DNA of 43,362 bases from Hungatella sp. UBA3048 (GTDB lineage Bacteria; Bacillota; Clostridia; Lachnospirales; Lachnospiraceae): positions 7,231 to 50,592 of the forward strand of contig DFCS01000026.1 of assembly GCA_002367105.1 (NCBI GenBank). The letters are read 5' to 3'. This document shows positions 6,638 through 16,097 of the stretch, one piece after another. The translations under genes and the position numbers were made by a program. The notes beneath the pieces were generated by a model. That model made no database searches. It had not been told where the DNA came from and saw only the letters and a list, made by a program, of their open reading frames with translations. How positions within the stretch are numbered: the stretch's first letter is position 1; each line of letters opens with the position of its first letter.

Positions 6638-8461
6638 ATGAAACATATTAATTCTGGGGCTGCCAAGCCCAAAACCGGAATGGCCAGGCTGATGGAGCTT
6701 GCGGCCACCAAAAAACCTCTTATGGTTTCCTCGGTGATTTTATCGGCGCTGGCATCTGTCGCCTCGTTTGTGCCTTATATCGCCATTTACTTTGTGGTGA
6801 GGGAAGTCATGGGAGTATTCCCTGACTTTAAGAATCTTGATCTGCAGAGAACGGTTGGGTTCGGGTGGCTGGCCTTTGGGGGAATCCTGCTTAATGTATT
6901 GCTGTACTTTGCAGCTTTGATGTGTTCCCATCTTGCTGCTTTTGGTACTCTGTATGAGCTGAAAGTGAACTTTGCTTCCCATCTTGCCGGTTTGCCTCTT
7001 GGGTTTCATATGCTGGTCGGCAGCGGTAAGCTGCGTAAGATCATGGATGAAAACATTGAGAAAATCGAAGGGTTCATCGCTCACCAGCTTCCTGACCTGG
7101 TAGCCTCTTTTGTAGCTCCGGTGGTCATGTTCATCATTCTCCTGGCAGTAGACTGGCGCTTTGGGCTTGCGGCCGTGGCTGGCATTGCCATTGCCTTTAC
7201 GATTCAGATCAAAGCCTATGGCAATGACGGAGCGAAAACCATGATGGCTAACTACCAGAACGCTCTGGAGGATATGAACAATGCATCCGTGGAGTATGTC
7301 CGTGGAATCACCGTAGTCAAAGCGTTTAAGCAAACGGTGTTCTCCTTCCGCCGGATGCACAGCTCCATTAAGGAATACACCCGAATGGTCATTCCTTATA
7401 CCATGAGCTGGGAAAACTATATGTCCGCTTTTCAGACGGTCATCAATAACATTTACTTATTTCTGATCCCGGTTGGAATCCTGATCGGACTGCATACAAC
7501 GGATTATCCTGGTTACGCAGCCACTTTTATCTTTTACCTGATTTTTGTGCCGTCCATTGCCTCTGTTTTGATGAAGATCATGTATGTTTCTACCAGCGGG
7601 ATGCAGATCATCGGCGGTGTGGAGCGAATGGATGAAATCCTTAATACTCCGCCCCTTAAGAATCCCCAGAGACCGAAAGAAATTTCCAGTCATGAGATTG
7701 TATTTGAAAACGTATCCTTCTCCTACACCGGTCAGGAGGCCCAGGCAATTTCTGACATTTCTTTCCGGGCGGAGGAAAATCAGATCACCGCGATCGTTGG
7801 CCCATCCGGCGGCGGCAAAAGCACCATTGCCCATCTCATTCCGCGGTTTTTCGATGTAACAGAGGGAAGGATCAAAATCGGAGGCATAGACGTACGGGAT
7901 ATGAGAAATGAATATCTGATGGAAAAGGTCAGCTTTGTATTCCAGGATGTGTTTCTCTTTAAGCAAAGCATTATGGATAATATCCGTTTGGGGAATCAGA
8001 GTGCCACTGATGCGCAGGTGATTGCTGCGGCAAAGGCAGCGCAGTGCCATGAGTTCATTGAAAAGCTGCCGGAAAAATATCATACGGTCATAGGTGCAAA
8101 AGGCGTTCATCTCTCAGGCGGAGAGCAGCAGCGCATTGCAATCGCCAGAGCCATTGTAAAAGACGCCCCCATTGTCCTTTTAGATGAGGCAACTGCATTT
8201 TCCGATCCAGAGAACGAACATCTGATCCAGCAGGCGTTTCAGAAGCTGATGCATGGGAAGACGGTAATCATGATAGCCCATCGCCTGTCAACCATCCGCA
8301 GTGCGGATAAAATCATAGTAGTGGATAAGGGCTGCCTTATGGAACAGGGCAGGCATGATGAATTACTGGAAAAACGGGGGAAATATTCTGATATGTGGAA
8401 CGTATATACGAAAGCTCTTGACTGGAAGATGGATAGAAAGGGGATGAAGAAACATGTATAA
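6638..8461 (+). CDS. ABC exporter subunit 1 (fused membrane and ATPase domains)
   Basis: This is a 607-residue half-transporter. Six membrane helices (about 25-310) precede a nucleotide-binding domain from about 350. Walker A is GPSGGGKST at about 388-396, the signature LSGGEQQR at about 492 and Walker B IVLLDEATAFSDPE at about 512. The D-loop reads FSDPE where the partner has SLDPE. It overlaps the next gene by 8 nt, so the two form a heterodimer. Such pairs behind a TetR gene resemble YbtPQ/IrtAB-type siderophore-related or drug exporters, but the substrate is not evident. A good ribosome site (GAAAGGTGG) precedes ATG 6638. Confidence 0.88.
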   Translation: MKHINSGAAKPKTGMARLMELAATKKPLMVSSVILSALASVASFVPYIAIYFVVREVMGVFPDFKNLDLQRTVGFGWLAFGGILLNVLLYFAALMCSHLAAFGTLYELKVNFASHLAGLPLGFHMLVGSGKLRKIMDENIEKIEGFIAHQLPDLVASFVAPVVMFIILLAVDWRFGLAAVAGIAIAFTIQIKAYGNDGAKTMMANYQNALEDMNNASVEYVRGITVVKAFKQTVFSFRRMHSSIKEYTRMVIPYTMSWENYMSAFQTVINNIYLFLIPVGILIGLHTTDYPGYAATFIFYLIFVPSIASVLMKIMYVSTSGMQIIGGVERMDEILNTPPLKNPQRPKEISSHEIVFENVSFSYTGQEAQAISDISFRAEENQITAIVGPSGGGKSTIAHLIPRFFDVTEGRIKIGGIDVRDMRNEYLMEKVSFVFQDVFLFKQSIMDNIRLGNQSATDAQVIAAAKAAQCHEFIEKLPEKYHTVIGAKGVHLSGGEQQRIAIARAIVKDAPIVLLDEATAFSDPENEHLIQQAFQKLMHGKTVIMIAHRLSTIRSADKIIVVDKGCLMEQGRHDELLEKRGKYSDMWNVYTKALDWKMDRKGMKKHV

Positions 8462-10205
8462 TTGGAAGGAATCACTGATGCTTACGGATAAAGGCTACAA
8501 GGATTTAAAGAAGGCTGTTGCCGCCTGCACAATCACGAATCTGTCACTCATGTTTCCCTTTGCAGTGACCATTCAGGTTTTTGCCGAGCTTTTAAAGCCA
8601 ATGATGGACCAGGAGATTTCCTGGACGAGGATGTGGTTTTTATTCGGCTGCGGCCTTGTCTCTGCAGTGCTTGTATTTCTTGCCAGTAAAAACGACTATA
8701 AAAAAACCTATGTCACTTCTTATCTGGAAGCAGAAAATTCCAGGATCAGTGTTGCGGAACGGATCCGAAAGCTGCCTATGAGCTTTTTTAACTCAAAGGA
8801 CCTTTCCGAGCTGACCACAAACATTATGGCTGACTGTTCCACTACGGAGCATGTGCTTAGCCACATCATCCCTCAGCTGAGTGCCAATGCCATTTCCATT
8901 ACAATTATCTGTGTGATGATGGCTCTTTTTGACTGGAGAATGGCTCTCTCCGTATTCATTACTGTGCCAGCTGCACTGCTTGTCATCTTATGCAGTAAAA
9001 AGATTCAGGCAAGATTAAGTGAGAAGCAGGTAGAGGCAAAGCTGAAAGCTTCCGATCAGGTGCAGGAGTATTTAGAGGGAATAAAGGTTATAAAAGCCTG
9101 CGGCTTAGACGGCTCGAAGTTTTCGGCATTAGATGATGCCCTGCGCCTGATGAAGAAAATGGCAATCAAAATGGAATTTGTCACCGGAACTTTTGTCACC
9201 GGAGCTCAGATGATTTTACAGGCAGGTGTGGGGCTGACCGTTTTTGTCGGAACCTATCTGCTGACAGGGGGCAGGATTGAGCTCATCCCCATGCTCATGT
9301 TCTTTGTTATTGTTGTCAGGATCTACGGCCCGGTCCTTGTGGAATTTACCCTTTTGCCGGAATTGTTTTACCATCGGATCGCCACAAAACGGATGCGCAC
9401 CCTTATGGATGTTCCGGTCATGGATGGTGAGGGCGTTAAGCCGCTGAAACACTGGAATATTGATTTTGAGAATGTTTCCTTTGGTTATAACATGGAAAAA
9501 TCCCGGAAAGACAGGGTGATCAAAAACCTGTCCGTATCCATTCCTTCCGACGCAATCACGGCTTTAGTGGGCCCTTCCGGATGTGGGAAAAGCACCATCT
9601 CAAGACTGATTGCCCGGTTCTGGGATGTGAATGAGGGCAGCGTGAAGATCGGCGGAATTGATGTAAAAACCCTGGATCCGGAGCATCTGATGAGTTATAT
9701 GTCCTTTGTATTCCAGGATGTGGTGCTGTTTAACGATACAGTCTATAATAATATCCGCATCGGAAACATGGAGGCTACGGAGAAACAGGTTATGGAAGCG
9801 GCAAAGGCCGCCTGCTGTGACGGATTTATAAGCGCTTTACCCCAGGGATATGAGACAATGCTTGGGGAAAACGGCAGCACACTTTCCGGAGGGGAACGGC
9901 AGCGGATATCCATCGCACGGGCGCTGTTAAAAAATGCGCCTATCGTCCTTTTAGATGAGGCAACTGCCTCCCTTGATCCAGAGAATGAGGCATTGATCCA
10001 GCAGGCGATTTCCAGACTGATCGAAGGCAAAACGGTAATTGTCATTGCCCATCGTTTAAGGACCATATCAGGGGCGGATAAGATTATTGTGCTCGATGAA
10101 GGCAGGCTGGCGGAGGAAGGCACTCATGAGGAACTGATGAACAACAAGGGGCTTTATGAAAGGCTTTATAGGATCCAGCAGGAAAGCCTTGGATGGAGTG
10201 TCTAA
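8454..10205 (+). CDS. ABC exporter subunit 2 (fused membrane and ATPase domains)
   Basis: This is the second half-transporter, 583 residues, with a membrane domain at about 20-300 and an ATPase domain from about 335. Walker A GPSGCGKST is at about 373-381, followed by an LSGGERQR signature and IVLLDEATASLDPE as Walker B. Both active-site sets in the pair are close to consensus. ATG 8454 overlaps the upstream stop (ATGTATAA); ATG 8478 is an alternative start. The operon ends at a hairpin at 10284. The pair's role (multidrug, peptide or metallophore export) cannot be fixed from sequence alone. Confidence 0.87.
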   Translation: MYNWKESLMLTDKGYKDLKKAVAACTITNLSLMFPFAVTIQVFAELLKPMMDQEISWTRMWFLFGCGLVSAVLVFLASKNDYKKTYVTSYLEAENSRISVAERIRKLPMSFFNSKDLSELTTNIMADCSTTEHVLSHIIPQLSANAISITIICVMMALFDWRMALSVFITVPAALLVILCSKKIQARLSEKQVEAKLKASDQVQEYLEGIKVIKACGLDGSKFSALDDALRLMKKMAIKMEFVTGTFVTGAQMILQAGVGLTVFVGTYLLTGGRIELIPMLMFFVIVVRIYGPVLVEFTLLPELFYHRIATKRMRTLMDVPVMDGEGVKPLKHWNIDFENVSFGYNMEKSRKDRVIKNLSVSIPSDAITALVGPSGCGKSTISRLIARFWDVNEGSVKIGGIDVKTLDPEHLMSYMSFVFQDVVLFNDTVYNNIRIGNMEATEKQVMEAAKAACCDGFISALPQGYETMLGENGSTLSGGERQRISIARALLKNAPIVLLDEATASLDPENEALIQQAISRLIEGKTVIVIAHRLRTISGADKIIVLDEGRLAEEGTHEELMNNKGLYERLYRIQQESLGWSV

Positions 10206-10283
10206 GGGGTAAAATTGCCCGATAACGGATAGTAGAATCAAAGATCCGGAATTTGAATATACAGTTAGGGAAATATAAATCAG

Positions 10284-10310
10284 GCCGCCATTTTTTGGCG
10301 GCTTATTTGT
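10284..10310 (+). terminator. Terminator after the ABC exporter operon
   Basis: GCCGCCA (10284-10290) pairs with TGGCGGC (10296-10302) around five T, followed by TTATTTGTTTG. The rest of the 354-nt gap at 10206-10559 holds the promoter and leader of the next operon and no gene that I can see. Confidence 0.65.
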
Positions 10311-10462
10311 TTGAGAACAAGATGACAAGCCGGTAAGCTCATCCAGTTGTACCAGGCGGTTTTATGACTTAAAATTATGTATTATGTACATGTATACCTG
10401 CAATGACAATAAAAAATAGTGCAAAAGTTCAGGATGACAAAAGAAATGTAAGAATATTAAAT

Positions 10463-10491
10463 GGAAAAGTGCACATCAAAACCTTATAATT
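10463..10491 (+). promoter_or_regulatory. Probable activator-dependent promoter of the Fbp/Afu-type importer
   Basis: TGGAAA (10463-10468) and TATAAT (10486-10491) are separated by 17 nt. The weak -35 fits a promoter needing an activator. The same TGGAAA-17-TATAAT combination occurs at 17003-17031 in front of the sensor operon, so both may answer to the AraC-type response regulator at 19825-20589. Confidence 0.5.
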
Positions 10492-10533
10492 AGTTCATAG
10501 GAATTAAACATTTCCATATAAGCGTGAACTAAA
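10491..10533 (+). other. Inverted repeat in the importer mRNA leader
   Basis: TTAGTTCA (10491-10498) and TGAACTAA (10526-10533) are perfect complements, with GGAA/TTCC nested between them. The resulting stem-loop would sit at the mRNA 5' end and might protect the abundant binding-protein message. Confidence 0.45.
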
Positions 10534-10559
10534 ATAATTTAATAAAGGAGAGGTTATTT

Positions 10560-11675
10560 ATGAAAAAAAGATTATTTACAGCTTCACTGGCAGCACTGGC
10601 GGCATTAAGCTTATCTGCCTGCAGCGGCGGCGGAAAGCCTGCAGAAACTACGGCAGCCCCACAGACGGCGGAGACGACGGCTTCTGCCGAAACAAAGGCA
10701 GAGGAGTCCAAGGAGGGAGCAGACGCAGCAAAGGCACCGGAGGATTACAAAGGAACCGTTGTCGTATATTCTCCCCATGATGCGGACCCGCTCAATGCAG
10801 GCGTTAATTTATTCATGGAAAAGTATCCAAACGTCAAAGTGGAAGTTGTTGCGGCCGGTACAGGAGAACTGTGCAACCGTATTGCAGCCGAGTCAGCTAA
10901 CCCCATTGCAGACGTATTGTGGGGCGGCGGCGCAGACTCGCTGGCAGCGTTTAAGGATCATTTCGCTCCCTACGTATGTGCCAATGACGAGTTCATCGGT
11001 GATGCTTATAAGGATTCCCAGGACATGTGGATCGGTGAAAGCCCACTGCCTATGGTCATTTTTTATAACAAGAACTTAATCGAGAAGGATGGCCTTACCA
11101 TTCCCGAGACATGGGAAGATTTGACAAAGCCTGAATGGAAAGGCAAGATCGCATACTGTCTGCCATCGAAGTCCGGCTCCGCGTACACCCAGCTGTGTAC
11201 CATGATTCTAGGCCATGGCGGCAAGGAAGACGGCTGGGATTTCATCAAGAAATTATATGACAATCTGGATGGTAAGATTGTTGACTCTTCCGGTAAGTGC
11301 CACAAGATGGTTGCAGACGGCGAGTTTTACGTAGGTCTGACCCTGGAGAAATCCGCAGTCCAGTATAAAGATGATCCATCGGTTGGATTCGTATATCCCA
11401 AAGACGGAACCAGTGCAGTACCTGATGGTGTAGCTCTTGTAAAAGGTGCTCCCAATGAGGAGAATGCAAAGCTGTTTATCGATTTCGTTACATCAAAAGA
11501 GTGCCAGACAGAGCAGAGCAAGAACTGGGGACGCCGCCCGGTAAGAAGCGATATGGAAGTAGGCGAAGGTATGGCTAAATTACAGGATATCGTGCTTGTG
11601 GATTATGATTTTGACTGGGCAGCAAATGAGAAAGAAGCCATTATTGAGAAATTCAATGACATTATGGTTGACTAA
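10560..11675 (+). CDS. Fbp/Afu-type ABC transporter substrate-binding lipoprotein
   Basis: This is a 371-residue extracellular binding lipoprotein. The signal peptide ends at LSAC (Cys21), followed by a Thr/Ala/Glu-rich linker to about residue 60 and then a two-lobe binding domain of the iron(III)/AfuA-like family. A YPKDGTSAVPDG motif at about residues 279-290 is shared with the sensor lipoprotein at 17077-18141, which suggests both bind the same ligand. The family includes ferric-ion, spermidine-like and hexose-phosphate (AfuA) binders. The phosphohexomutase gene downstream favours a sugar phosphate, but this is inference. A terminator-like hairpin after the gene probably keeps its expression above that of the ATPase and permease. 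Confidence 0.82.
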   Translation: MKKRLFTASLAALAALSLSACSGGGKPAETTAAPQTAETTASAETKAEESKEGADAAKAPEDYKGTVVVYSPHDADPLNAGVNLFMEKYPNVKVEVVAAGTGELCNRIAAESANPIADVLWGGGADSLAAFKDHFAPYVCANDEFIGDAYKDSQDMWIGESPLPMVIFYNKNLIEKDGLTIPETWEDLTKPEWKGKIAYCLPSKSGSAYTQLCTMILGHGGKEDGWDFIKKLYDNLDGKIVDSSGKCHKMVADGEFYVGLTLEKSAVQYKDDPSVGFVYPKDGTSAVPDGVALVKGAPNEENAKLFIDFVTSKECQTEQSKNWGRRPVRSDMEVGEGMAKLQDIVLVDYDFDWAANEKEAIIEKFNDIMVD

Positions 11676-11703
11676 TTAAAAGGATAGGAATACATTCTGA
11701 CGA

Positions 11704-11743
11704 AAAAGACTGTCCCGGCCCTTAGGGGACAGGACAGTCTTTT
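11704..11743 (+). terminator. Intra-operon terminator between binding protein and ATPase genes
   Basis: AAAAGACTGTCC (11704-11715) and GGACAGTCTTTT (11732-11743) are perfect complements. No obvious new promoter follows before 11792, so the ATPase and permease probably depend on read-through. This is a common way to make more binding protein than transporter. Confidence 0.75.
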
Positions 11744-11791
11744 ACTGTAACAGACAGGAAGGCAACGAAGGTTTAAGGAGGAACGAAAGGT

Positions 11792-12871
11792 ATGAGCCAT
11801 GCAGTAATTATTAAACAGGCCGTGAAAAAGTACGGTGATTTTACAGCACTTAATGGGGTGGATCTGGAGATGAAGCCGGGGGAATTTTTCACATTACTTG
11901 GTCCCTCCGGATGCGGCAAGACAACTTTGCTTCGTATGATTGCAGGATTTAATTCTGTGGATGGCGGAGAGATTTGCTTTGATGACAGGGTAATCAACAA
12001 CTTGGATGCCCACAAAAGGGATATCGGAATGGTGTTCCAGAACTACGCCATCTTTCCCCATCTGACCGTGGCGGAGAATGTGGCTTACGGTCTGAAAGCA
12101 AAGAAATATCCGAAAGATCAGATTACCGGCAAGGTGGAGGAAGCCCTAGACCTGGTACAAATCAAAAATTTAAAGGACAGGAAACCAAATGAGCTTTCCG
12201 GCGGCCAGCAGCAGCGGGTGGCTCTGGCAAGGGCATTTGTTATAGAGCCGGGGGTACTTCTCATGGATGAGCCCTTGTCCAACTTAGACGCAAAGCTTAG
12301 AGTACAAATGAGAACGGTTATTAAAAAGCTGCAGAGACGGCTTGGGATCACCACCATTTACGTTACCCACGATCAGGAGGAAGCTCTGGCTATTTCTGAC
12401 CGGATCGCAGTCATGAAGGAAGGCAACATCATGCAGGTAGGATCTCCGGAAGAGATTTATAAGAAGCCGGCGAATACCTTTGTAGCCGGATTCATCGGAG
12501 TATCTAATTTTATTGACTGTGAAGTGGATGGAAGCGATCCGGAGAAAGCCGTATTAAATATTAAGGGGGAATGCAGCTTAACCTGCAGGCTGAAATCTGC
12601 TTACAAAGGAAATGGGATCATTTCCGCAAGGCCGGAGCAGTTGTTTTTCGATGAACAGGAAGGTCTTCCAGGTAAGATCGTCATTTCCACTTTCCTGGGT
12701 GATTTCATTGAGTATGAAATCCAGCTGAACAACGGGCAGACCATTCAATTAAATGAATACACAAAGGATGCCGGTGACTTGCGGCCGGACGGTCAGGAAG
12801 TGCGGGTGAATTTTGATATCAGTGCGGTAGGTGTATACGATGCCAGGACCCAGGAGGTGATATCATGGTAA
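11792..12871 (+). CDS. Fbp/Afu-type ABC transporter ATPase
   Basis: This 359-residue cytoplasmic ATPase belongs to the PotA/FbpC/MalK type. Walker A is GPSGCGKTT at about residues 38-46, the signature is LSGGQQQR, Walker B is VLLMDEPLSNLDAKLR and the switch His is in TIYVTHDQEE. Residues from about 240 form the C-terminal TOBE-like regulatory domain seen in this group. GGAGG precedes ATG 11792. The gene overlaps the permease gene by 7 nt. Length and motifs are ordinary for Fe(III)-, spermidine- or sugar-phosphate-type importers, so the ATPase does not itself reveal the substrate. Confidence 0.9.
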   Translation: MSHAVIIKQAVKKYGDFTALNGVDLEMKPGEFFTLLGPSGCGKTTLLRMIAGFNSVDGGEICFDDRVINNLDAHKRDIGMVFQNYAIFPHLTVAENVAYGLKAKKYPKDQITGKVEEALDLVQIKNLKDRKPNELSGGQQQRVALARAFVIEPGVLLMDEPLSNLDAKLRVQMRTVIKKLQRRLGITTIYVTHDQEEALAISDRIAVMKEGNIMQVGSPEEIYKKPANTFVAGFIGVSNFIDCEVDGSDPEKAVLNIKGECSLTCRLKSAYKGNGIISARPEQLFFDEQEGLPGKIVISTFLGDFIEYEIQLNNGQTIQLNEYTKDAGDLRPDGQEVRVNFDISAVGVYDARTQEVISW

Positions 12872-14517
12872 AGAAAGGATGGAAGTTTGACTTCTGGTTT
12901 TGGGTAAAAGTGGTGGTGGTAGGCTTCATGCTGCTGTTTCTGATTTACCCTTTCTGTACCCTGATTACGCGAAGCTTCTTCTCCGGCAAGGTGGAAGGCT
13001 TTACCCTTGAAAACTACAACCGGTTTTTCACGAAAAAATACTATTATTCCTCTCTTGTGCGAAGCCTGTTCATCTCCATTGTCACCACGGCTACGACTTT
13101 GGCCGTTGGGGTGCCCATGGCCTATCTGATGTCCAGATATAACGTTTTTGGAAAGCGTTTTATCCATATATTTATCATTATGAGCCTTATGAGCCCGCCG
13201 TTTATCGGCGCTTACAGCTGGATCATGCTGTTTGGGCGTGCTGGCTTTGTTACACGGTTTTTTGAAAGTATCGGGATCTTTCTTCCAAGCATCTATGGTA
13301 AGCTGGGCATTATTCTTGTTTTTACTTTCAAGCTGTTTCCCTATGTGTACTTATATACATCAGGAGCAATGGGAAGCATTGACTCAAGCCTTGAGGAGGC
13401 GGCGGAAAATCTGGGAAGCAACAAGCTTCGCAGGCTTTTGACCATCACCATACCGGTCATTCTGCCCTCCATCGCAGCGGGAGCCATTATGGTATTCATG
13501 ACCAGCCTTGCGGACTTCGGTACACCAATGCTCATCGGCGAAGGCTATATGGTCCTTCCCGTATTAGTATACAACGAATATATGAGTGAGATCGGCGGAA
13601 ATGCTCATTTAGCCAGTGCTTTGTCCGTGATTGTGGTGCTCTGCTCGACTACGGTGCTTTTGCTGCAGAAATATTTTGTTACCAGAAAAAATTATGTCAT
13701 GACAGCCATGAGACCGCCTAAGGAAGAGCAGCTTCACGGTTTCAAGCGCATTCTGGTAACATTGCCTGTTATGCTGGTAACATTTATCGGCATCCTTCCC
13801 CAGATCGTGGTGGTGGTCAGCAGCTTTATAAAGAGTGATTTTACAGGCTTCAAAAAAGGGTTCAGTATCGAAAGCTATGTGACGATTTTTAACAGACTGT
13901 GGACCAATATCCGGAATACGTTCGTGTTCTCTGCCACGGCCATTGTATTCATTATCATACTGGGCATGCTGATATCCTACATCGTAGTGCGTCAGAGAGG
14001 GATAGCAGGACAGCTTATGGATCTTCTCATTATGTTCCCCTTTGTCATTCCAGGCGCGGTACTGGGCATCAGCCTGATCGTGGCCTTCAATAAGCAGCCC
14101 ATGATCCTTACGGGTACTGCCGCTATTATGATAATAGCCTTTGTAGTCAGGAAGCTGCCTTATACGGTACGGTCGGGCAGTGCGTTCCTGCAGCAGATGG
14201 ATCCCAGTGTGGAAGAGGCATCCATCAGCCTGGGCGTATCACCCATGAAGACCTTTGCCAAGGTGACGGCAAGGCTTATGGCCCCGGGCATCCTGTCAGG
14301 AGCTATCTTAAGCTGGATCACCTGCATCAATGAGCTGTCCTCCAGCGTTATGCTTTACGGCGGCAAGACAAGTACCATTTCCGTGGCCATTTATACGGAA
14401 GTTGTCCGAAACAGCTATGGTACGGCGGCGGCACTTGCTTCCATATTAACGGTCAGTACGGTCATATCCCTGCTCATTTTCCTAAAGGTCAGCAAGGGAA
14501 AGGTTTCGGTTGTATAG
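12865..14517 (+). CDS. Fbp/Afu-type ABC transporter permease, fused double-domain
   Basis: This 550-residue protein has about twelve membrane helices and two binding-protein-dependent permease domains in tandem, as in FbpB/AfuB. Two EAA loops are visible: EEAAENLGSNKLRRLLTITI at about residues 177-196 and EEASISLGVSPMKTFAKVTA at about 451-470. The single chain thus supplies both halves of the channel for the ATPase at 11792-12871. GGAGGTGATATC just upstream of ATG 12865 sets the start. The phosphohexomutase gene follows after 63 nt in the same direction. Confidence 0.9.
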   Translation: MVKKGWKFDFWFWVKVVVVGFMLLFLIYPFCTLITRSFFSGKVEGFTLENYNRFFTKKYYYSSLVRSLFISIVTTATTLAVGVPMAYLMSRYNVFGKRFIHIFIIMSLMSPPFIGAYSWIMLFGRAGFVTRFFESIGIFLPSIYGKLGIILVFTFKLFPYVYLYTSGAMGSIDSSLEEAAENLGSNKLRRLLTITIPVILPSIAAGAIMVFMTSLADFGTPMLIGEGYMVLPVLVYNEYMSEIGGNAHLASALSVIVVLCSTTVLLLQKYFVTRKNYVMTAMRPPKEEQLHGFKRILVTLPVMLVTFIGILPQIVVVVSSFIKSDFTGFKKGFSIESYVTIFNRLWTNIRNTFVFSATAIVFIIILGMLISYIVVRQRGIAGQLMDLLIMFPFVIPGAVLGISLIVAFNKQPMILTGTAAIMIIAFVVRKLPYTVRSGSAFLQQMDPSVEEASISLGVSPMKTFAKVTARLMAPGILSGAILSWITCINELSSSVMLYGGKTSTISVAIYTEVVRNSYGTAAALASILTVSTVISLLIFLKVSKGKVSVV

Positions 14518-14580
14518 TCCATCCAAAGTTTTACAGGGAAGGCTTTGGGCATTTTTAGAAAACAGGGAGGGATACGAAGG

Positions 14581-16029
14581 ATGGTAACGTTTGGTACCGG
14601 TGGCTGGAGAGCCATTATCGGAGAAGATTTTACAAAGGAGAATATCCAGAAGCTGGCGCTTGCCGTCAGTCTTAAGATGAAAGCGGAAAATGTTGCAGGA
14701 GAGGGAATTGTCATAGGATATGACAGACGTTTCCTGTCAAAAGAGGCGGTCATCTGGGCCTGTGAAATATTTGGAAATGAGGGAATCAAGGTGTATTTCG
14801 TAAACCGCAGTTCCCCCACACCTCTCATCATGTTTTATGTAATGAAGCATAAGTTGAGCTACGGCATGATGGTAACGGCCAGCCATAATCCGGCCATTTA
14901 CAACGGGATCAAGGTGTTTACTTATGGCGGGCGTGATGCGGATGAGGTCCAGACCCAGGATATAGAAAAATATCTTTTGGAAGCGGAGCGGATCTATGAG
15001 CCAAACCATGAGGCAGCCGGACAGATGCCTCCAGCCTCTTATCTTGAGCTTGTAAAAAAAGGAGTGGTAGAGGAAATCAATCCTTTAAATGAGTATCTGG
15101 ATAATATCATATCCGTCATTGATATGGATGCCATTCGCTCCCGGGATTTCCGGGTCGCCATTGACCCCATGTACGGAGTGAGCCTTACAGCTTTAAGCAC
15201 CATCCTTTCCGTCGCAAGGTGTACCATAGAAACCATTAATGACCAGCATGACACTTTGTTTGGCGGAAAAATGCCTGCGCCAACAGAGCAGACCTTGCGG
15301 AACTTACAGAATTATGTGCTGGACCGGTACTGCGATATCGGGATCGCCACGGATGGAGATGCGGACAGACTGGGGGTCATTGACGATCAGGGCCGTTACC
15401 TCCATGCCAACAACATTCTGGTGATGCTGTATTATTATCTTCTGAAATATAAGGGCTGGAGGGGGCCGGTAGTACGAAGCCTTTCCACCACTCATGTGCT
15501 GGACCGGGTGGCGGAGAGCTTTGGTCAGAAATGTTACGAGGTTCCTGTTGGGTTTAAATTTGTATCCGCGAAAATGCAGGAGACGGATGCCATCATCGGC
15601 GGTGAGTCCTCCGGCGGCCTGACGGTTAAGGGACATATTCATGGCAAGGATGGAATCTATGCCGCCTCCCTTTTAATAGAAATGATGGCCGTATCAGGGA
15701 AGAAGCTGTCTGAGATTGCGGCAGATATCCGCAGAGAGTATGGAGCAATCCATATGGCAGAGCGGGATTACCGTTTTACTGCCGTAGAAAAGGAAAGAAT
15801 CAACCAGATTCTCATGATTGACCGGAAACTGCCCCAAATGCCTTTTGAGATAGACAAAATCTCTTATATTGATGGGTGCAAGGTTTACTTTAAAAACGGC
15901 GGCTGGGTAATCGCAAGGTTCTCCGGTACAGAACCGTTGCTGCGGATCTTCTGCGAGATGGCAGCGGAGGCAGATTCTGTGAGCGTGTGCAGTTTGTTTG
16001 AGGATTATCTGGGTCTGCAGGAAGGATAG
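14581..16029 (+). CDS. Phosphoglucomutase/phosphomannomutase family protein
   Basis: This 482-residue cytoplasmic alpha-D-phosphohexomutase interconverts hexose-1- and hexose-6-phosphates. The phospho-acceptor Ser is residue 101 in TASHNPAIYNG. The metal loop DGDADRLG is at about 258-265, the sugar-specificity loop GGESSGG at about 340-346 and the phosphate-binding loop FSGTEPLLR near 460. ATG 14581 is preferred to the upstream TTG 14545 because AGGGAGG lies upstream of it. Its place at the end of an Afu-type importer operon suggests it handles imported sugar phosphate. A housekeeping role is also possible. Confidence 0.88.
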   Translation: MVTFGTGGWRAIIGEDFTKENIQKLALAVSLKMKAENVAGEGIVIGYDRRFLSKEAVIWACEIFGNEGIKVYFVNRSSPTPLIMFYVMKHKLSYGMMVTASHNPAIYNGIKVFTYGGRDADEVQTQDIEKYLLEAERIYEPNHEAAGQMPPASYLELVKKGVVEEINPLNEYLDNIISVIDMDAIRSRDFRVAIDPMYGVSLTALSTILSVARCTIETINDQHDTLFGGKMPAPTEQTLRNLQNYVLDRYCDIGIATDGDADRLGVIDDQGRYLHANNILVMLYYYLLKYKGWRGPVVRSLSTTHVLDRVAESFGQKCYEVPVGFKFVSAKMQETDAIIGGESSGGLTVKGHIHGKDGIYAASLLIEMMAVSGKKLSEIAADIRREYGAIHMAERDYRFTAVEKERINQILMIDRKLPQMPFEIDKISYIDGCKVYFKNGGWVIARFSGTEPLLRIFCEMAAEADSVSVCSLFEDYLGLQEG

Positions 16030-16046
16030 GAAAAGGTAGAGGAAAA

Positions 16047-16083
16047 GGCTGCTGCAAAAGGAGGTTATTATTTTGCAGCAGCC
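16047..16083. terminator. Hairpin terminator between convergent genes
   Basis: GGCTGCTGCAAAA (16047-16059) pairs perfectly with TTTTGCAGCAGCC (16071-16083). AAAA at 16043-16046 supplies a T run on the minus strand, so it is clearly a terminator for the PP2C-like gene and probably also stops the plus-strand operon. Confidence 0.75.
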
Positions 16084-16097
16084 CCTCTGTGTTTCAT

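Noticed and set aside
6740..8110. Long antisense open frames within the ABC exporter gene
   Set aside because: They lie opposite a well-supported ABC gene, have no ribosome sites or family features, and are expected from codon bias.
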